DNA of 64,000 bases, from the NCBI RefSeq assembly GCF_000766945.1, contig NZ_KN266211.1, positions 65,352 to 129,351 of the forward strand, read 5' to 3'. Shown here piece by piece: positions 27,755-36,227 of the stretch (position 1 is the first letter of the stretch; the number at the start of each line of letters is the position of its first letter). This DNA is from Cellvibrio mixtus subsp. mixtus J3-8. GTDB taxonomy: Bacteria > Pseudomonadota > Gammaproteobacteria > Pseudomonadales > Cellvibrionaceae. Position numbers and translations under genes: made by a program. The notes beneath the pieces were generated by a model. The model had not been told where the DNA came from. It saw only the letters and a program-made list of their open reading frames with translations, and searched no databases.

Positions 27755-30642
27755 AACACCTCAATAGCGCACTAAAAAAAATCAGCATATTGGCTCTGGC
27801 CATCGGCGTCAGTTGGCAATTAGCCGCATGTGGTAACTTGGGTATTGGCAATGATGGTCGTGGCAAAACCCTTGCGGACTTACCCGATGCAAAAATTCCC
27901 AATGCCAAGACACCAGTAGCGGTGCTGGATGTGGCGCGCATCGAGCAGAGCTACCAGCGCGCACTTGCTGTTGCACAAGAGCCGGCATTGCGCCAGCAAA
28001 TTATGGTTCGGCTAGCGGATCTGGAAATGGCGCGTAGTGAGAAAGCACAGCTGGATGCAAAAGATACGCGCCGTCAGTACGATAAACCTATCGCCATGTA
28101 TAACGAACTGTTGCAATTACAAAATAATAATGCAACACCAGCAAAAGGTATTCAGGCGGATCAATTGCGCTACAAGCTTGCCAAAGCAATGTCGCTGGAT
28201 GGGCGCAATGAAGAAGCTGCCGTTATTCTGGATCAGCTCGCACAAAGCAATCCTGATTCGCCATTTATGGCTGAAACACAATTTCGCCGCGCGGAAAAAT
28301 CCTTTGCTGATGGTGATTACGCAGCTGCAGAGCGCAACTATGACGCCGTGGTAAAAGGTAATAATCCAGAGTTGCAACAAAATGCGTTGTACATGAAAGG
28401 GTGGGCGCAATTTAAACGCGGTGATTATGAATTCGCGTTGAAATCTTTTTCCGGTGTGTTAGACCAATTAATTGGCCATGCCAATGGCCCCCAGGATGTC
28501 GATGCTGCATTAAATGATATTGGTCCATCAAAAGCCAATCTGGTAAAGGATACGTTGCGTGTAATGGGCTTGTCGTTGTCATATCTTGAAGGCGCTCAAT
28601 CTATTAGTGATTTACAAGTTGAATTGGGTGGACGCCGTGCTTACGAATTTTTGTTGTATCAACAGTTGGGGCAGCTTTATCTGGACCAAAAGCGTTTTAC
28701 TGACAGTGCGGCAACTTATCAGCACTTTGTAAAAAACAATCCAAATTCAGATTTTGCTCCCAGCTTTAGTATTAAGGTGATTGATGTTTACCAACAGGGC
28801 GATTTCCCCAGTTTAATTCTTCCCGCAAAACAGGATTTCGTTGAGCGTTATGGAATTAGCAGTCGCTATTGGACGGAACGAAAAGGTGCAATTGGTGATA
28901 ATGCATTAGCGTACCTGCATCAATCTTTACAGGAGCTTGCGCAATATGAACACGCACAGGCGCAAAGTTTAAAACCGGCCAATAAAGTCGAAGCAACAGC
29001 AGCTTTCGGACGTGCAGCAAAATGGTATCGCGAGTTTGTACAAACGTTTGCCAAAGATGCGCAAGTGGCCGAGATGACTTTCCTGCTTGCTGAATCATTG
29101 AATGAGGCTGGCGATCTGGTGCCCGCCATGGAGGCTTATGAACAAGTTGCCTACGGATACCTTGATCAATTGCGTGGCGCAGATGCAGGCTACGCAGCGA
29201 TTTTAATTCCCCAACAATTAATCCAGTCGGCGCGCAGCTTGCCAGATAATCGTTTGGACGAATGGAAAAATCGCAAAATCCAGAATGCATTAAATTTTGC
29301 AGATGTTTATAAAACTGATCCGCGTGCGGTAGTGGTATTGGCGGAAGCTGCGAATGATTTGTTACAGCAAAATCGCTACGTCGATGCAAAAAATATTGCC
29401 GAGCGTGTGATCGCCTGGCAACCACCGGCTGGAGGTTCGCTGTTATTTTCAAGCTGGCTGATTCTCGGCCACAGCCATTTTGAAACCAAAGAATATTCAG
29501 CTGCAGAACAAGCCTACATACATGTATTAAATTTATTGCCGGCTTATGGAAAAACCCCCGGTGCACCGACTGCGCCACAAGTGCGCGAGCGTATTGCGGC
29601 GAGTATTTATCGCCAGGCGGAATCCAGCCTTGAGTTTGGCGATAAAGATGCTGCGATTGCGCAATTGTTACGCATCCCCCAGGTAACACCGGATACGGAA
29701 ATTGCCATCAAAGCCCAATATGATGCCGGTGTATATTTAATGGACCAGGAAAAATGGACCCAGGCAGAAAATGTTTACACCTCGTTCCGCAAAAAATATC
29801 CGCAGCATGCACTGGCTGCGACGCTCCCGGCAAAAATGGTGTTGATTTACCAGAACCAGAATAAGTGGCAACAAGCGGCGGATGAATTGGTCGTGATGGA
29901 ACGTACGAGTACTGATCCGAATATAAAACGTCAATCGTTGTATATGGGCGCAGAACTGTATGAAAAATCTGGCAAAAGTGCGCAAGCAATTGAGCAATAC
30001 CAGCGCTACGCAACACAATATCCGCGTCCGCTCGCTAATAATCTGGAAGCCCAATTTAAATTAACCGAATTATATAAAGCAGCAGGAGCGCGGGAAAAAC
30101 GTAATTTCTGGCTGCAGAATATTGTAAATACACACAACCGGGCCGGTGCGGAAAAAACGGATCGCTCAACTTATTTGGCGGCTAGCGCGCAAACTGAAAT
30201 TTCACAGGCCAGTTATGATGAGTTTTCCCATATTGCATTGACCCTGCCATTAAAAAACAGTTTGCAACGTAAACGCTCGGCGATGGAAAAAGCGATTAAA
30301 GCACAAGAGCAAATCCTTTCTTACGGGATAGCTGAATTTACGACTGAAGCCAGTTTCAAAATTGGTGAAGTGTATGCTCAATTAAGTCGCGACCTTATGG
30401 ATTCGCAACGTCCCAATGATTTGGATGAGCTGGCGTTGGAGCAATACGAAATCCTGCTGGAGGAGCAAGCGTATCCATTTGAAGAAAAAGCAATTGAAAT
30501 CCACCAGGCCAATGCCCAGCGTAGTTGGAAAGGCACTTACGATACCGGTGTAAAACGCAGCTTTGATGCGCTCGCGAAATTACTACCTGGCCGCTATAAC
30601 AAGGCTGAAGTGCGTTTGGAGGTGAGCGATGAAATTCACTAA
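27751..30642 (+). CDS. Large TPR outer-membrane lipoprotein
   Basis: A 963-residue predicted lipoprotein (lipobox LAAC, Cys27, followed by Gly, so outer-membrane sorting is likely). Almost the whole mature chain is TPR-like, for example ETQFRRAEKSFADGDYAAAE, ALYMKGWAQFKRGDYEFALK and LLAESLNEAGDLVPAMEAYE. Giant TPR proteins of this kind occur in Glt-type motility complexes (such as GltI/AgmK of Myxococcus). Its start overlaps the upstream gene by 4 bp (ATGA) and its end overlaps the next by 14 bp. It probably provides a periplasmic protein-interaction scaffold. Confidence 0.82.
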   Translation: MKHLNSALKKISILALAIGVSWQLAACGNLGIGNDGRGKTLADLPDAKIPNAKTPVAVLDVARIEQSYQRALAVAQEPALRQQIMVRLADLEMARSEKAQLDAKDTRRQYDKPIAMYNELLQLQNNNATPAKGIQADQLRYKLAKAMSLDGRNEEAAVILDQLAQSNPDSPFMAETQFRRAEKSFADGDYAAAERNYDAVVKGNNPELQQNALYMKGWAQFKRGDYEFALKSFSGVLDQLIGHANGPQDVDAALNDIGPSKANLVKDTLRVMGLSLSYLEGAQSISDLQVELGGRRAYEFLLYQQLGQLYLDQKRFTDSAATYQHFVKNNPNSDFAPSFSIKVIDVYQQGDFPSLILPAKQDFVERYGISSRYWTERKGAIGDNALAYLHQSLQELAQYEHAQAQSLKPANKVEATAAFGRAAKWYREFVQTFAKDAQVAEMTFLLAESLNEAGDLVPAMEAYEQVAYGYLDQLRGADAGYAAILIPQQLIQSARSLPDNRLDEWKNRKIQNALNFADVYKTDPRAVVVLAEAANDLLQQNRYVDAKNIAERVIAWQPPAGGSLLFSSWLILGHSHFETKEYSAAEQAYIHVLNLLPAYGKTPGAPTAPQVRERIAASIYRQAESSLEFGDKDAAIAQLLRIPQVTPDTEIAIKAQYDAGVYLMDQEKWTQAENVYTSFRKKYPQHALAATLPAKMVLIYQNQNKWQQAADELVVMERTSTDPNIKRQSLYMGAELYEKSGKSAQAIEQYQRYATQYPRPLANNLEAQFKLTELYKAAGAREKRNFWLQNIVNTHNRAGAEKTDRSTYLAASAQTEISQASYDEFSHIALTLPLKNSLQRKRSAMEKAIKAQEQILSYGIAEFTTEASFKIGEVYAQLSRDLMDSQRPNDLDELALEQYEILLEEQAYPFEEKAIEIHQANAQRSWKGTYDTGVKRSFDALAKLLPGRYNKAEVRLEVSDEIH

Positions 30643-31396
30643 GCGCTCTTATTACCTATTGGTAGTTGCAATCACCCTCACCGGGTGTTCATCACTCGCA
30701 CCCGAATTGCAAAAAACAGAAACTGCGCTCCCGACAGCGACTACCGTTGTTATGCCTGCCGGGGTTTCTATTTTGCCCGCAGGGCCGGTTACCCCGAATC
30801 CTTATCTGCAAAGTAAACCTGCGATTAGCAATGCAGTTGCGCAGCAATTTGCCAATGCCACGCGTGCTATGCGCAATAAACAATGGCAGCAGGCAGAAAC
30901 GATATTGCAACAATTGGTTGCGCAAAATAACAAATTGTCCGGTGCCTATTTAAATCTGGGCCTGGTATACCGCGCACAAAAAGAAGACAAGCGTGCGGAG
31001 CAAGCTTTTAGTGATGCCATTAATGCCAATCACACCAACCTGGATGCCTACAACGAGTTGGCAATTTTGCAGCGCGAAAGTGGGCGATTTAGTGACGCAG
31101 AGAACAATTATAAAAAAGCGTTGAGCATTTGGCCCTTCCATGCCGAAAGTCATAAGAATATCGGCATACTTTATGATTTATATTTGGGCAAAAGTGCGGA
31201 AGCCCTCGCACATTTTGAAGCCTATCAACAAATCCGCGGCGACGGGGACAAACAAGTTGCCGGTTGGATTGCTGATTTACAGCGGCGGTTAGGCATTGCA
31301 CCTAAACCGAAAGCTGCACCTGCGGAAACAACGAATAATGCAACAGCAGAAAATCCATCTGCCAATACCAGTGATGAAGAGGCAAGCGATGAGTAA
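30629..31396 (+). CDS. TPR lipoprotein
   Basis: A 255-residue lipoprotein (lipobox LTGC, Cys20, then Ser). Residues about 70-200 contain three TPR units (AYLNLGLVYRAQKEDKRAEQ, AYNELAILQRESGRFSDAEN, SHKNIGILYDLYLGKSAEAL). The Ala/Pro/Asn-rich tail is low complexity. It resembles the TPR lipoprotein GltE of the Myxococcus Glt complex in size and layout, though homology was not tested. Overlaps both neighbours. Confidence 0.8.
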   Translation: MKFTKRSYYLLVVAITLTGCSSLAPELQKTETALPTATTVVMPAGVSILPAGPVTPNPYLQSKPAISNAVAQQFANATRAMRNKQWQQAETILQQLVAQNNKLSGAYLNLGLVYRAQKEDKRAEQAFSDAINANHTNLDAYNELAILQRESGRFSDAENNYKKALSIWPFHAESHKNIGILYDLYLGKSAEALAHFEAYQQIRGDGDKQVAGWIADLQRRLGIAPKPKAAPAETTNNATAENPSANTSDEEASDE

Positions 31397-31766
31397 ATTA
31401 ATTGCCAAAGTCTGTTGGTTAGTGTCGATTATTGTCAGTATGCCCGTGCTTGCACAGGCGCAGGCAAGTGAGGCAAATCCCGCTCCACCCGCGGCTGCAA
31501 CATCGTCAGCGGATAACCAAAAAGCGCCGGCCGAAAACACTGGCGGACAAAAAACAATACGCGAAGCCAATATCAATTTGCGCACGACGGTAACGGGTAA
31601 TCAGGAACAGCCACGGGTGATGTATATATTGCCCTGGCAATCACCCGCTAGCCCGGATTTGGAAATGGAAATGTTGAGCAGCCAGCAGGAATCTGTATTC
31701 GGTCATGTTGAGCGCGAAGAATTTACCCGCGAATTGGAAGCGACGGATGAGCTGGATGAATTTTAA
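31389..31766 (+). CDS. Small exported protein of the envelope-motor cluster
   Basis: A 125-residue protein with a signal peptide (WLVSIIVSMPVLAQAQA) and an Ala/Pro-rich stretch. The C-terminal half is more conserved-looking (VMYILPWQSPASPDLEMEM) and ends in an acidic tail (LEATDELDEF). The start chosen at 31389 overlaps the previous gene by 8 bp; the frame is open upstream inside that gene. I do not recognise it. Position between the TPR genes and the ExbB homologue suggests a periplasmic accessory role. Confidence 0.65.
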   Translation: MSKLIAKVCWLVSIIVSMPVLAQAQASEANPAPPAAATSSADNQKAPAENTGGQKTIREANINLRTTVTGNQEQPRVMYILPWQSPASPDLEMEMLSSQQESVFGHVEREEFTRELEATDELDEF

Positions 31767-31792
31767 ATAACGCTGTTTGACGCAGCGTTATT
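31766..31792 (+). terminator. Hairpin between TPR genes and the ExbB gene
   Basis: AATAACGCTG (31766-31775) and CAGCGTTATT (31783-31792) form a perfect 10-bp stem starting at the previous stop codon. A GTTTGCATTTTT stretch follows. It may be a partial terminator that sets the ratio between the upstream TPR genes and the downstream channel genes. Confidence 0.5.
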
Positions 31793-31836
31793 GTTTGCAT
31801 TTTTAAAATATACCAATTATGGGTTGAGGATTTTTT

Positions 31837-32505
31837 ATGAGTATGACCGAGATCATTCGTTTCTTTCAGGATGGGGGCGTATTTATGTTCCCTATCGGCA
31901 TTATTTTAATTGTCGGTATGGCGATTGTTATTGAACGGTTTATTTTTTTGGGCCACGCCAAAAAATCCAATCGTGATGCATTTGAGCGCATCCTTGCCCT
32001 GTTGCAAAAACGCGATTTTCAAGGCGCATTGAATTTAGGCAAAACATCTGATGCATCGGTTGCGCGTATTATCAGTGCCGGGTTATTGCGTATGTCGCAA
32101 TCCGGTCGCCGTGAGGATATTGAATCGGCAATGGAAGAAGGTGTTATGGAGGCGGTGCCACGCCTGGAGCGTCGTACCGGCTACCTTGCTACCTTGGCTA
32201 ACATTGCAACCTTATTGGGATTGCTCGGCACCATCCACGGTTTGAGTTCAGCATTTAGTGCTGTTGCCGCTGCAGATCCATCGGAAAAAGCCGCATTATT
32301 GTCGGCCAGTATTGCGGTAGCAATGAATGCAACTGCATTTGGTTTATTTACGGCAATTCCTTTGCTGTTGGCGCATTCGATGATTCAAAGTCGCACACTG
32401 GAAATTATTGATAGTTTGGAAATGGCCGGTGTGAAGTGCCTGAATCTGTTGACCAATGCGCAAGATGCACTGGCAAAACAGCGTGCAGAATCAGCGCATA
32501 AATAA
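31837..32505 (+). CDS. MotA/TolQ/ExbB proton channel protein
   Basis: A 222-residue inner-membrane protein with three membrane segments: FMFPIGIILIVGMAIVIERFI (residues 16-36), then TLANIATLLGLLGTIHGLSSA and ATAFGLFTAIPLLLAHSMI. The cytoplasmic loop (VARIISAGLL) is typical of TolQ/ExbB. Such proteins form pentamers around ExbD/TolR dimers and convert proton flow into mechanical force. GAGG precedes the ATG. It is followed by two ExbD-like genes, the same order as AglR-AglQ/AglS in Myxococcus. Confidence 0.92.
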   Translation: MSMTEIIRFFQDGGVFMFPIGIILIVGMAIVIERFIFLGHAKKSNRDAFERILALLQKRDFQGALNLGKTSDASVARIISAGLLRMSQSGRREDIESAMEEGVMEAVPRLERRTGYLATLANIATLLGLLGTIHGLSSAFSAVAAADPSEKAALLSASIAVAMNATAFGLFTAIPLLLAHSMIQSRTLEIIDSLEMAGVKCLNLLTNAQDALAKQRAESAHK

Positions 32506-32531
32506 TAATACCGGTCCAGAGGTAAAACCAG

Positions 32532-33083
32532 ATGCGCCGCTTAGCCAAACGAAAAGGTGAGGATGCTGATGTTGATGTAACATCATTCATCAACCTTGTA
32601 ATAGTGCTGGTGCCGGTGTTGTTGATGGGAATGGTTCTTTCAAAAATTACTGTACTGGATTTGAAATTACCGGACCTTGCCGCCAACCCCGCAGCACCGC
32701 AAGAAGAACCGCCCGCGCAATTGGAATTAATTGTTCGTGCAGATTATTTTGATATTAATTATCCGGCCGGAATTCGTTTAAAGAAAATCGATAAAACTGC
32801 CACCGGCCAATATGATTACCCAAACCTGACGCTGCATTTGCAGGAAATCAAACGTCAGCTTGGTGAAAAAGGTATTGCCAAGCGCGATATTTATTTACTG
32901 GCAGAAAAAAATATCGATTACCAAACGTTAGTGCAAGTCATGGATACCGTTCGCTCTTATCGAACAGTCGTTGCAACATCAGTCGTGAATGCTGAATTAT
33001 TTCCCGACGTCTCCCTTGGTGATGCCCCTCCTGTGGGTGAGCAGACCCAGGCGGTAACACCCGTTACGGGAGGGCAGCCATGA
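32532..33083 (+). CDS. ExbD/TolR-like protein lacking the membrane aspartate
   Basis: A 183-residue protein with one N-terminal membrane segment (FINLVIVLVPVLLMGMVL, residues 19-36) and a periplasmic ExbD domain. In ExbD the segment reads VTPFIDVMLVLL, with the essential proton-carrying Asp. Here the aligned residue is Asn21 (VTSFINLVIVLV), so this subunit probably does not carry protons. It has an acidic patch just before the membrane (GEDADVDV). AGAGG lies before the ATG, and it overlaps the second ExbD gene by 4 bp. Confidence 0.88.
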   Translation: MRRLAKRKGEDADVDVTSFINLVIVLVPVLLMGMVLSKITVLDLKLPDLAANPAAPQEEPPAQLELIVRADYFDINYPAGIRLKKIDKTATGQYDYPNLTLHLQEIKRQLGEKGIAKRDIYLLAEKNIDYQTLVQVMDTVRSYRTVVATSVVNAELFPDVSLGDAPPVGEQTQAVTPVTGGQP

Positions 33084-33601
33084 AAAAATCCCATCGTGCA
33101 AAACGGATGGAACAACATCGTGGCCGGTTGAATCTGGTTCCCAAACTTAATTTGGTGCCACTGATCGATTGTTTTGTGTTGTTGATTTTTTTCTTGCTCA
33201 TCAACTATTCAACGGACGTGGAAATCCTGCAAACCGATAAAACCGTAAAGTTGCCATTGTCTATTTCTGAAACATTACCGGAGGAATCGCTGGTTGTTGT
33301 GGTCAATGCCAACGATATTATTTTAGCTGGCCAGCGAGTCGGTAGCATTCAGGAAATGATGGCGACTACCAATGGAAAATTTGAGCCGTTGGAAAATGAA
33401 TTGAAATATCTCGCCAGTAAAGCGCCGCCGTTAAGCGAAGCGGAAAAAAAAGAAGGCCGGGCTATTACTATTTTAGGTGACCAGGCAATTCCCTACGAGC
33501 AATTGAAAAAAATCATGGCAACCTGTGTCGCGGCGGATTATCGCAATATTGCACTGGCAGTGATGCATAAAGAAGCTAGTAATACGCCAGCAGGGGGTTG
33601 A
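33080..33601 (+). CDS. ExbD/TolR-like protein with intact proton aspartate
   Basis: A 173-residue ExbD-family protein. The basic N-terminus leads into NLVPLIDCFVLLIFFLL, where Asp30 matches the essential ExbD/TolR aspartate. The periplasmic domain includes ILGDQAIPYEQLKKIMATC. It is translationally coupled to the upstream ExbD-like gene (ATGA overlap) and lies 1 bp before the AgmX-like gene. Together the pair may form a heterodimeric plug in the ExbB pentamer. Confidence 0.9.
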   Translation: MKKSHRAKRMEQHRGRLNLVPKLNLVPLIDCFVLLIFFLLINYSTDVEILQTDKTVKLPLSISETLPEESLVVVVNANDIILAGQRVGSIQEMMATTNGKFEPLENELKYLASKAPPLSEAEKKEGRAITILGDQAIPYEQLKKIMATCVAADYRNIALAVMHKEASNTPAGG

Positions 33602-33602
33602 G

Positions 33603-34619
33603 ATGAGTACATCTAGCATTTCAACCCTGCAATTGCCGTGGGCATTAGCGAAAGATGACGATCGTTTCAAAAAAATTCTGCTGGTGTTACTGGCCGTTTT
33701 TTTTGCACTTGCCATTCCAATAACCGTCGTAAAGTTGCCGGAGCTAACGCGCGCTGAGAAAGAGCAATTGCCGCCGCAACTGGCACGGGTGATGTTGGAG
33801 AAGCAAGAGCTACCCGTCCCGATTCCGGTTGAGCCCCCCAAAGTAGAAGAGCAAAAGCAGGAAGAAAAATTGCCGGAACCACCCACGGTGGATAAAAAAA
33901 TTATTGAAAAACCGCCGGAAAAAACACCGGTAAAGCCAGCAGAGAAGCCTGTAACAGAACGCGCGCGCACACAGGGACAGGCAGTTGCTGAAGCGCGTGA
34001 GCGTGCAGCCAATAGCGGGGTGATGGAGTTTAAAGATGACCTGGCTGAAATGCGCGAGATGATGCAAACCTCTGCCGTGGAGACAGCAACAACAATGGCG
34101 ACTAACAGCACTGGACCTGCCGCCCAGGTAGATAGGGCTATGATTACCAGCGGTGCCAAATCGGGCAGCGGCGGCATTAACACCGCCGCGATGAGCCGTG
34201 ATACTGGTGGTGTTGCCTTGTCCGGACGTGAGAATACCAAAGTCAAAAGTGGTCTCGCGGAATCTATTAAAAAGGCCGGAACCGGACCAGGTACCGCTAC
34301 AGCGGGAAATAGCGATGGTGCTGGTGGCGCAGCGCGTAGCGAAGAAGAAATCCGCAAGGTTATGGCGCAGCATAAAGGCGCGATTGATTTGATCTATAAC
34401 CGCGCGCTGCGGCAAAACCCGGCGTTGCAAGGCAAGATGGTGGTAAAGCTGGTTATCGACCCGAATGGCCGTATTGTTGAGGCCAGCCTGGTTTCCAGCG
34501 AGTTGGGCGATAGCGCACTGGAAGGCAAAATTCTGCAGCGCATCAAACTGATTACGTTTCCTGCCTCCAATGTTGCACGGACCACGCTTAATCAAACTTT
34601 TGATTTCCTTCCACAATGA
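33603..34619 (+). CDS. AgmX/PglI-type TonB-like energy transducer
   Basis: A 338-residue protein with one membrane segment (ILLVLLAVFFALAIPITVV, residues 23-41) and a Pro/Glu/Lys-rich periplasmic stretch (about 70-125) able to span the periplasm. A low-complexity Gly/Ala/Ser region follows. The C-terminal domain (about 245-338; IRKVMAQHKGAIDLIYNRAL, VVKLVIDPNGRIVEASLVSS) is of the AgmX/PglI type, related to TonB C-termini. It would carry force from the ExbB-ExbD motor to an outer-membrane partner. It is last in the cluster. Confidence 0.85.
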   Translation: MSTSSISTLQLPWALAKDDDRFKKILLVLLAVFFALAIPITVVKLPELTRAEKEQLPPQLARVMLEKQELPVPIPVEPPKVEEQKQEEKLPEPPTVDKKIIEKPPEKTPVKPAEKPVTERARTQGQAVAEARERAANSGVMEFKDDLAEMREMMQTSAVETATTMATNSTGPAAQVDRAMITSGAKSGSGGINTAAMSRDTGGVALSGRENTKVKSGLAESIKKAGTGPGTATAGNSDGAGGAARSEEEIRKVMAQHKGAIDLIYNRALRQNPALQGKMVVKLVIDPNGRIVEASLVSSELGDSALEGKILQRIKLITFPASNVARTTLNQTFDFLPQ

Positions 34620-34722
34620 CGTTATTGCCGTCTCCATTTATTTAAGGGGGCGGCATCATTTATTTACTCCCGGCGTTCCGGGTTAACAATCTGGCTGGAA
34701 AGGATATTTTTCTGATTTTTGT

Positions 34723-34736
34723 TGAAACCGGTTACA
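34723..34736. promoter_or_regulatory. LacI-type operator 1 (mannan regulon)
   Basis: TGAAACCGGTTACA, a near-perfect 14-bp palindrome centred on CG, the usual LacI-family half-site layout. It matches the sites at 34788, 38170 and 40361 in most positions. Confidence 0.7.
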
Positions 34737-34787
34737 TTTTTGGTAATAATGATTTTGCTAAGGCCTTTTTACTCATGGTTATTTGTT

Positions 34788-34801
34788 GGTAATCGGTTAC
34801 A
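34788..34801. promoter_or_regulatory. LacI-type operator 2 (mannan regulon)
   Basis: GGTAATCGGTTACA, 65 bp centre-to-centre from operator 1 and 230 bp upstream of the AGE epimerase start. Two sites at this spacing could allow looping or cooperative binding. Confidence 0.65.
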
Positions 34802-34895
34802 GATTGGATGTTTTGTAGTTTTTAATTTCTGTCGCTCCTGCCAGCAATGGTTAGTGATTAATTGTTAAGCCATAGCCCGCTGTTGTGTTTTTTTT

Positions 34896-34918
34896 ACCCC
34901 GGCTTGCCGGGGTTTTTT
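34896..34918 (+). terminator. Intrinsic terminator between operators and epimerase gene
   Basis: ACCCCGG (34896-34902) pairs with CCGGGGT (34907-34913) around CTTG, followed by TTTTT. It is oriented rightward. It may end the envelope-motor transcript about 280 bp beyond the last stop codon. If the epimerase promoter lies at the upstream operators, it would act as an attenuator. Confidence 0.8.
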
Positions 34919-34931
34919 ATTTGCGCCCAAG

Positions 34932-35010
34932 TTAATCCTCCCGCAAAATGCCCTGCACTTCAGCCGCAATCAGCTCGATTTTTTTATTCATCTCGCCAGG
35001 GGCGGCGCTG
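34932..35010 (-). pseudogene. Possible remnant of a gene's 3' end
   Basis: On the minus strand this stretch reads PGEMNKKIELIAAEVQGILR plus two acidic residues and a stop at 34932-34934. It has the amphipathic, charged character of a real helical C-terminus rather than antisense noise. Upstream of it the frame runs into sequence antisense to the epimerase gene. I cannot name a parent gene. It may be chance. Confidence 0.25.
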
Positions 35011-35028
35011 CGAATTGGGAAACTTCTT

Positions 35029-36183
35029 ATGTCACAAGCATTGCGTGCGGCCGCGAGCCGCCTTGAACGCTGGATTAAAAATGACGCCCTGCCACTTTGG
35101 CTGGAGCGTGGAATTGAACCTGCCACTAACGCTAATTACGAGCGGTTAACACCGGACGGTGTACCTGATCTCGAGTCCAGCACTCGCGTGCGGGTACAAG
35201 CGCGCCAGGCCTTTTTCTTTGCGGCTGCTTACCATCGCGGTTGGTGCGAGCAGGGGAAAACAGTAGCAAAAAATTTACTCGATTTTGTTCAGCGGGTTGC
35301 TTCCCATCCAACGGCAGGTGGTGGTTATACCCATTTATTAAACAAAGAATTTGTTGTTGTAGATACCAAACAGGATCTTTATGACCACGCTTTTTTTCTG
35401 TTGGCAAATGCCTGGTGTTATCGCGCGTTCAACGAGCAATCCTATTTGGATGAAGCGGATAAGTTAATCGCTCATCTGGATGCGCGTTTTGGTTCTATTG
35501 TCGGCGGCTGGATTGAAGGTGATTATGCGTATGCGTGCCGCCGCCAGAATCCGCATATGCATTTATTTGAAGCATTTCTCGCGCTTTATGATGCGACCGG
35601 GAATGCAAAATATCTCGCGCGTGTCGGTGAATTGTTTGCACTCTTCCAAACGCATTTTTTCGACGAAACCCACGGTGTGTTGTTTGAGTTTTTTGATGAT
35701 AACTGGACCCGCTTACCTAATGCAAAAGGCGATACGGTAGAACCGGGCCATATGATGGAGTGGGTGTGGCTACTGGATTGGTATCATCGCCGCACTGGCC
35801 GTCCCGTAGCAAAATATACCAAAGCGCTATATGAGCGCGGATTAGCAATTGGTATGGATAAATCCGGTTTGTTGTTCGATGCGGTGTCTTACACTGGTGA
35901 TGTGATCGATCACAATAAACGTTGCTGGGGCATTACGGAATTAATTAAAGCCAGCCTGGTGCAGATTCGTGAAGGCAACGTTGATGCTGAGGCAATCGCT
36001 GTAAAAGGCGTAGATGATTTATTTAAATATTATCTGTGTGCATCAACACCCGGCTCTTATGTGGACCAACGCGGTGGAAATGATGAAGTAGTTGTCGATG
36101 TGGCTCCGGCCAGTACACTGTATCATTTAATTGTTGCAGCGATGGAGTTACTTGACCATTTTGAGTTGGCTGCAAAGCAATAA
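35029..36183 (+). CDS. AGE-family epimerase/isomerase, probably for mannose
   Basis: A 384-residue (alpha/alpha)6-barrel protein of the N-acylglucosamine 2-epimerase family. Characteristic segments are RVQARQAFFFAAAYHRGW, KQDLYDHAFFLLANAW, MHLFEAFLALYDATG and GHMMEWVWLLDWY, with His residues lining the expected active site. Compared with EpiA downstream it lacks the KCPYHNGRAM motif, so it probably acts on a monosaccharide, most likely mannose to fructose or glucose. The ATG at 35029 gives the normal N-terminus; the frame is open 81 bp upstream. No strong ribosome site is visible. Confidence 0.82.
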   Translation: MSQALRAAASRLERWIKNDALPLWLERGIEPATNANYERLTPDGVPDLESSTRVRVQARQAFFFAAAYHRGWCEQGKTVAKNLLDFVQRVASHPTAGGGYTHLLNKEFVVVDTKQDLYDHAFFLLANAWCYRAFNEQSYLDEADKLIAHLDARFGSIVGGWIEGDYAYACRRQNPHMHLFEAFLALYDATGNAKYLARVGELFALFQTHFFDETHGVLFEFFDDNWTRLPNAKGDTVEPGHMMEWVWLLDWYHRRTGRPVAKYTKALYERGLAIGMDKSGLLFDAVSYTGDVIDHNKRCWGITELIKASLVQIREGNVDAEAIAVKGVDDLFKYYLCASTPGSYVDQRGGNDEVVVDVAPASTLYHLIVAAMELLDHFELAAKQ

Positions 36184-36190
36184 TTATGTA

Positions 36191-36227
36191 TTAAAAGTGC
36201 ATCATTCATTGGGTGATGCACTTTTAA
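36191..36227 (+). terminator. Strong hairpin after the AGE epimerase gene
   Basis: TTAAAAGTGCATCA (36191-36204) and TGATGCACTTTTAA (36214-36227) form a perfect 14-bp stem with a nine-base loop, 8 bp after the stop codon. The T run within the 3' arm makes it a likely terminator in both directions. Confidence 0.75.

Larger units (their letters stand above)
34620..35028. other. Regulatory gap before the AGE epimerase gene
   Basis: A 409-bp gap. It holds two LacI-type operators (34723-34736 and 34788-34801), an intrinsic terminator (34896-34918) and, on the minus strand at about 34932-35010, a short stretch that reads like the C-terminal tail of a protein. All are listed separately. Confidence 0.7.

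Noticed and set aside
28856-29689. 277-codon minus-strand frame inside the large TPR lipoprotein gene
   Set aside because: Antisense to a long TPR reading frame that is coupled to both neighbours. The translation is His/Gln-rich noise.
33473-34637. Long minus-strand frames opposite the AgmX-like gene
   Set aside because: They mirror the Gly/Ala/Pro/Glu-rich low-complexity segment and lack ribosome sites.
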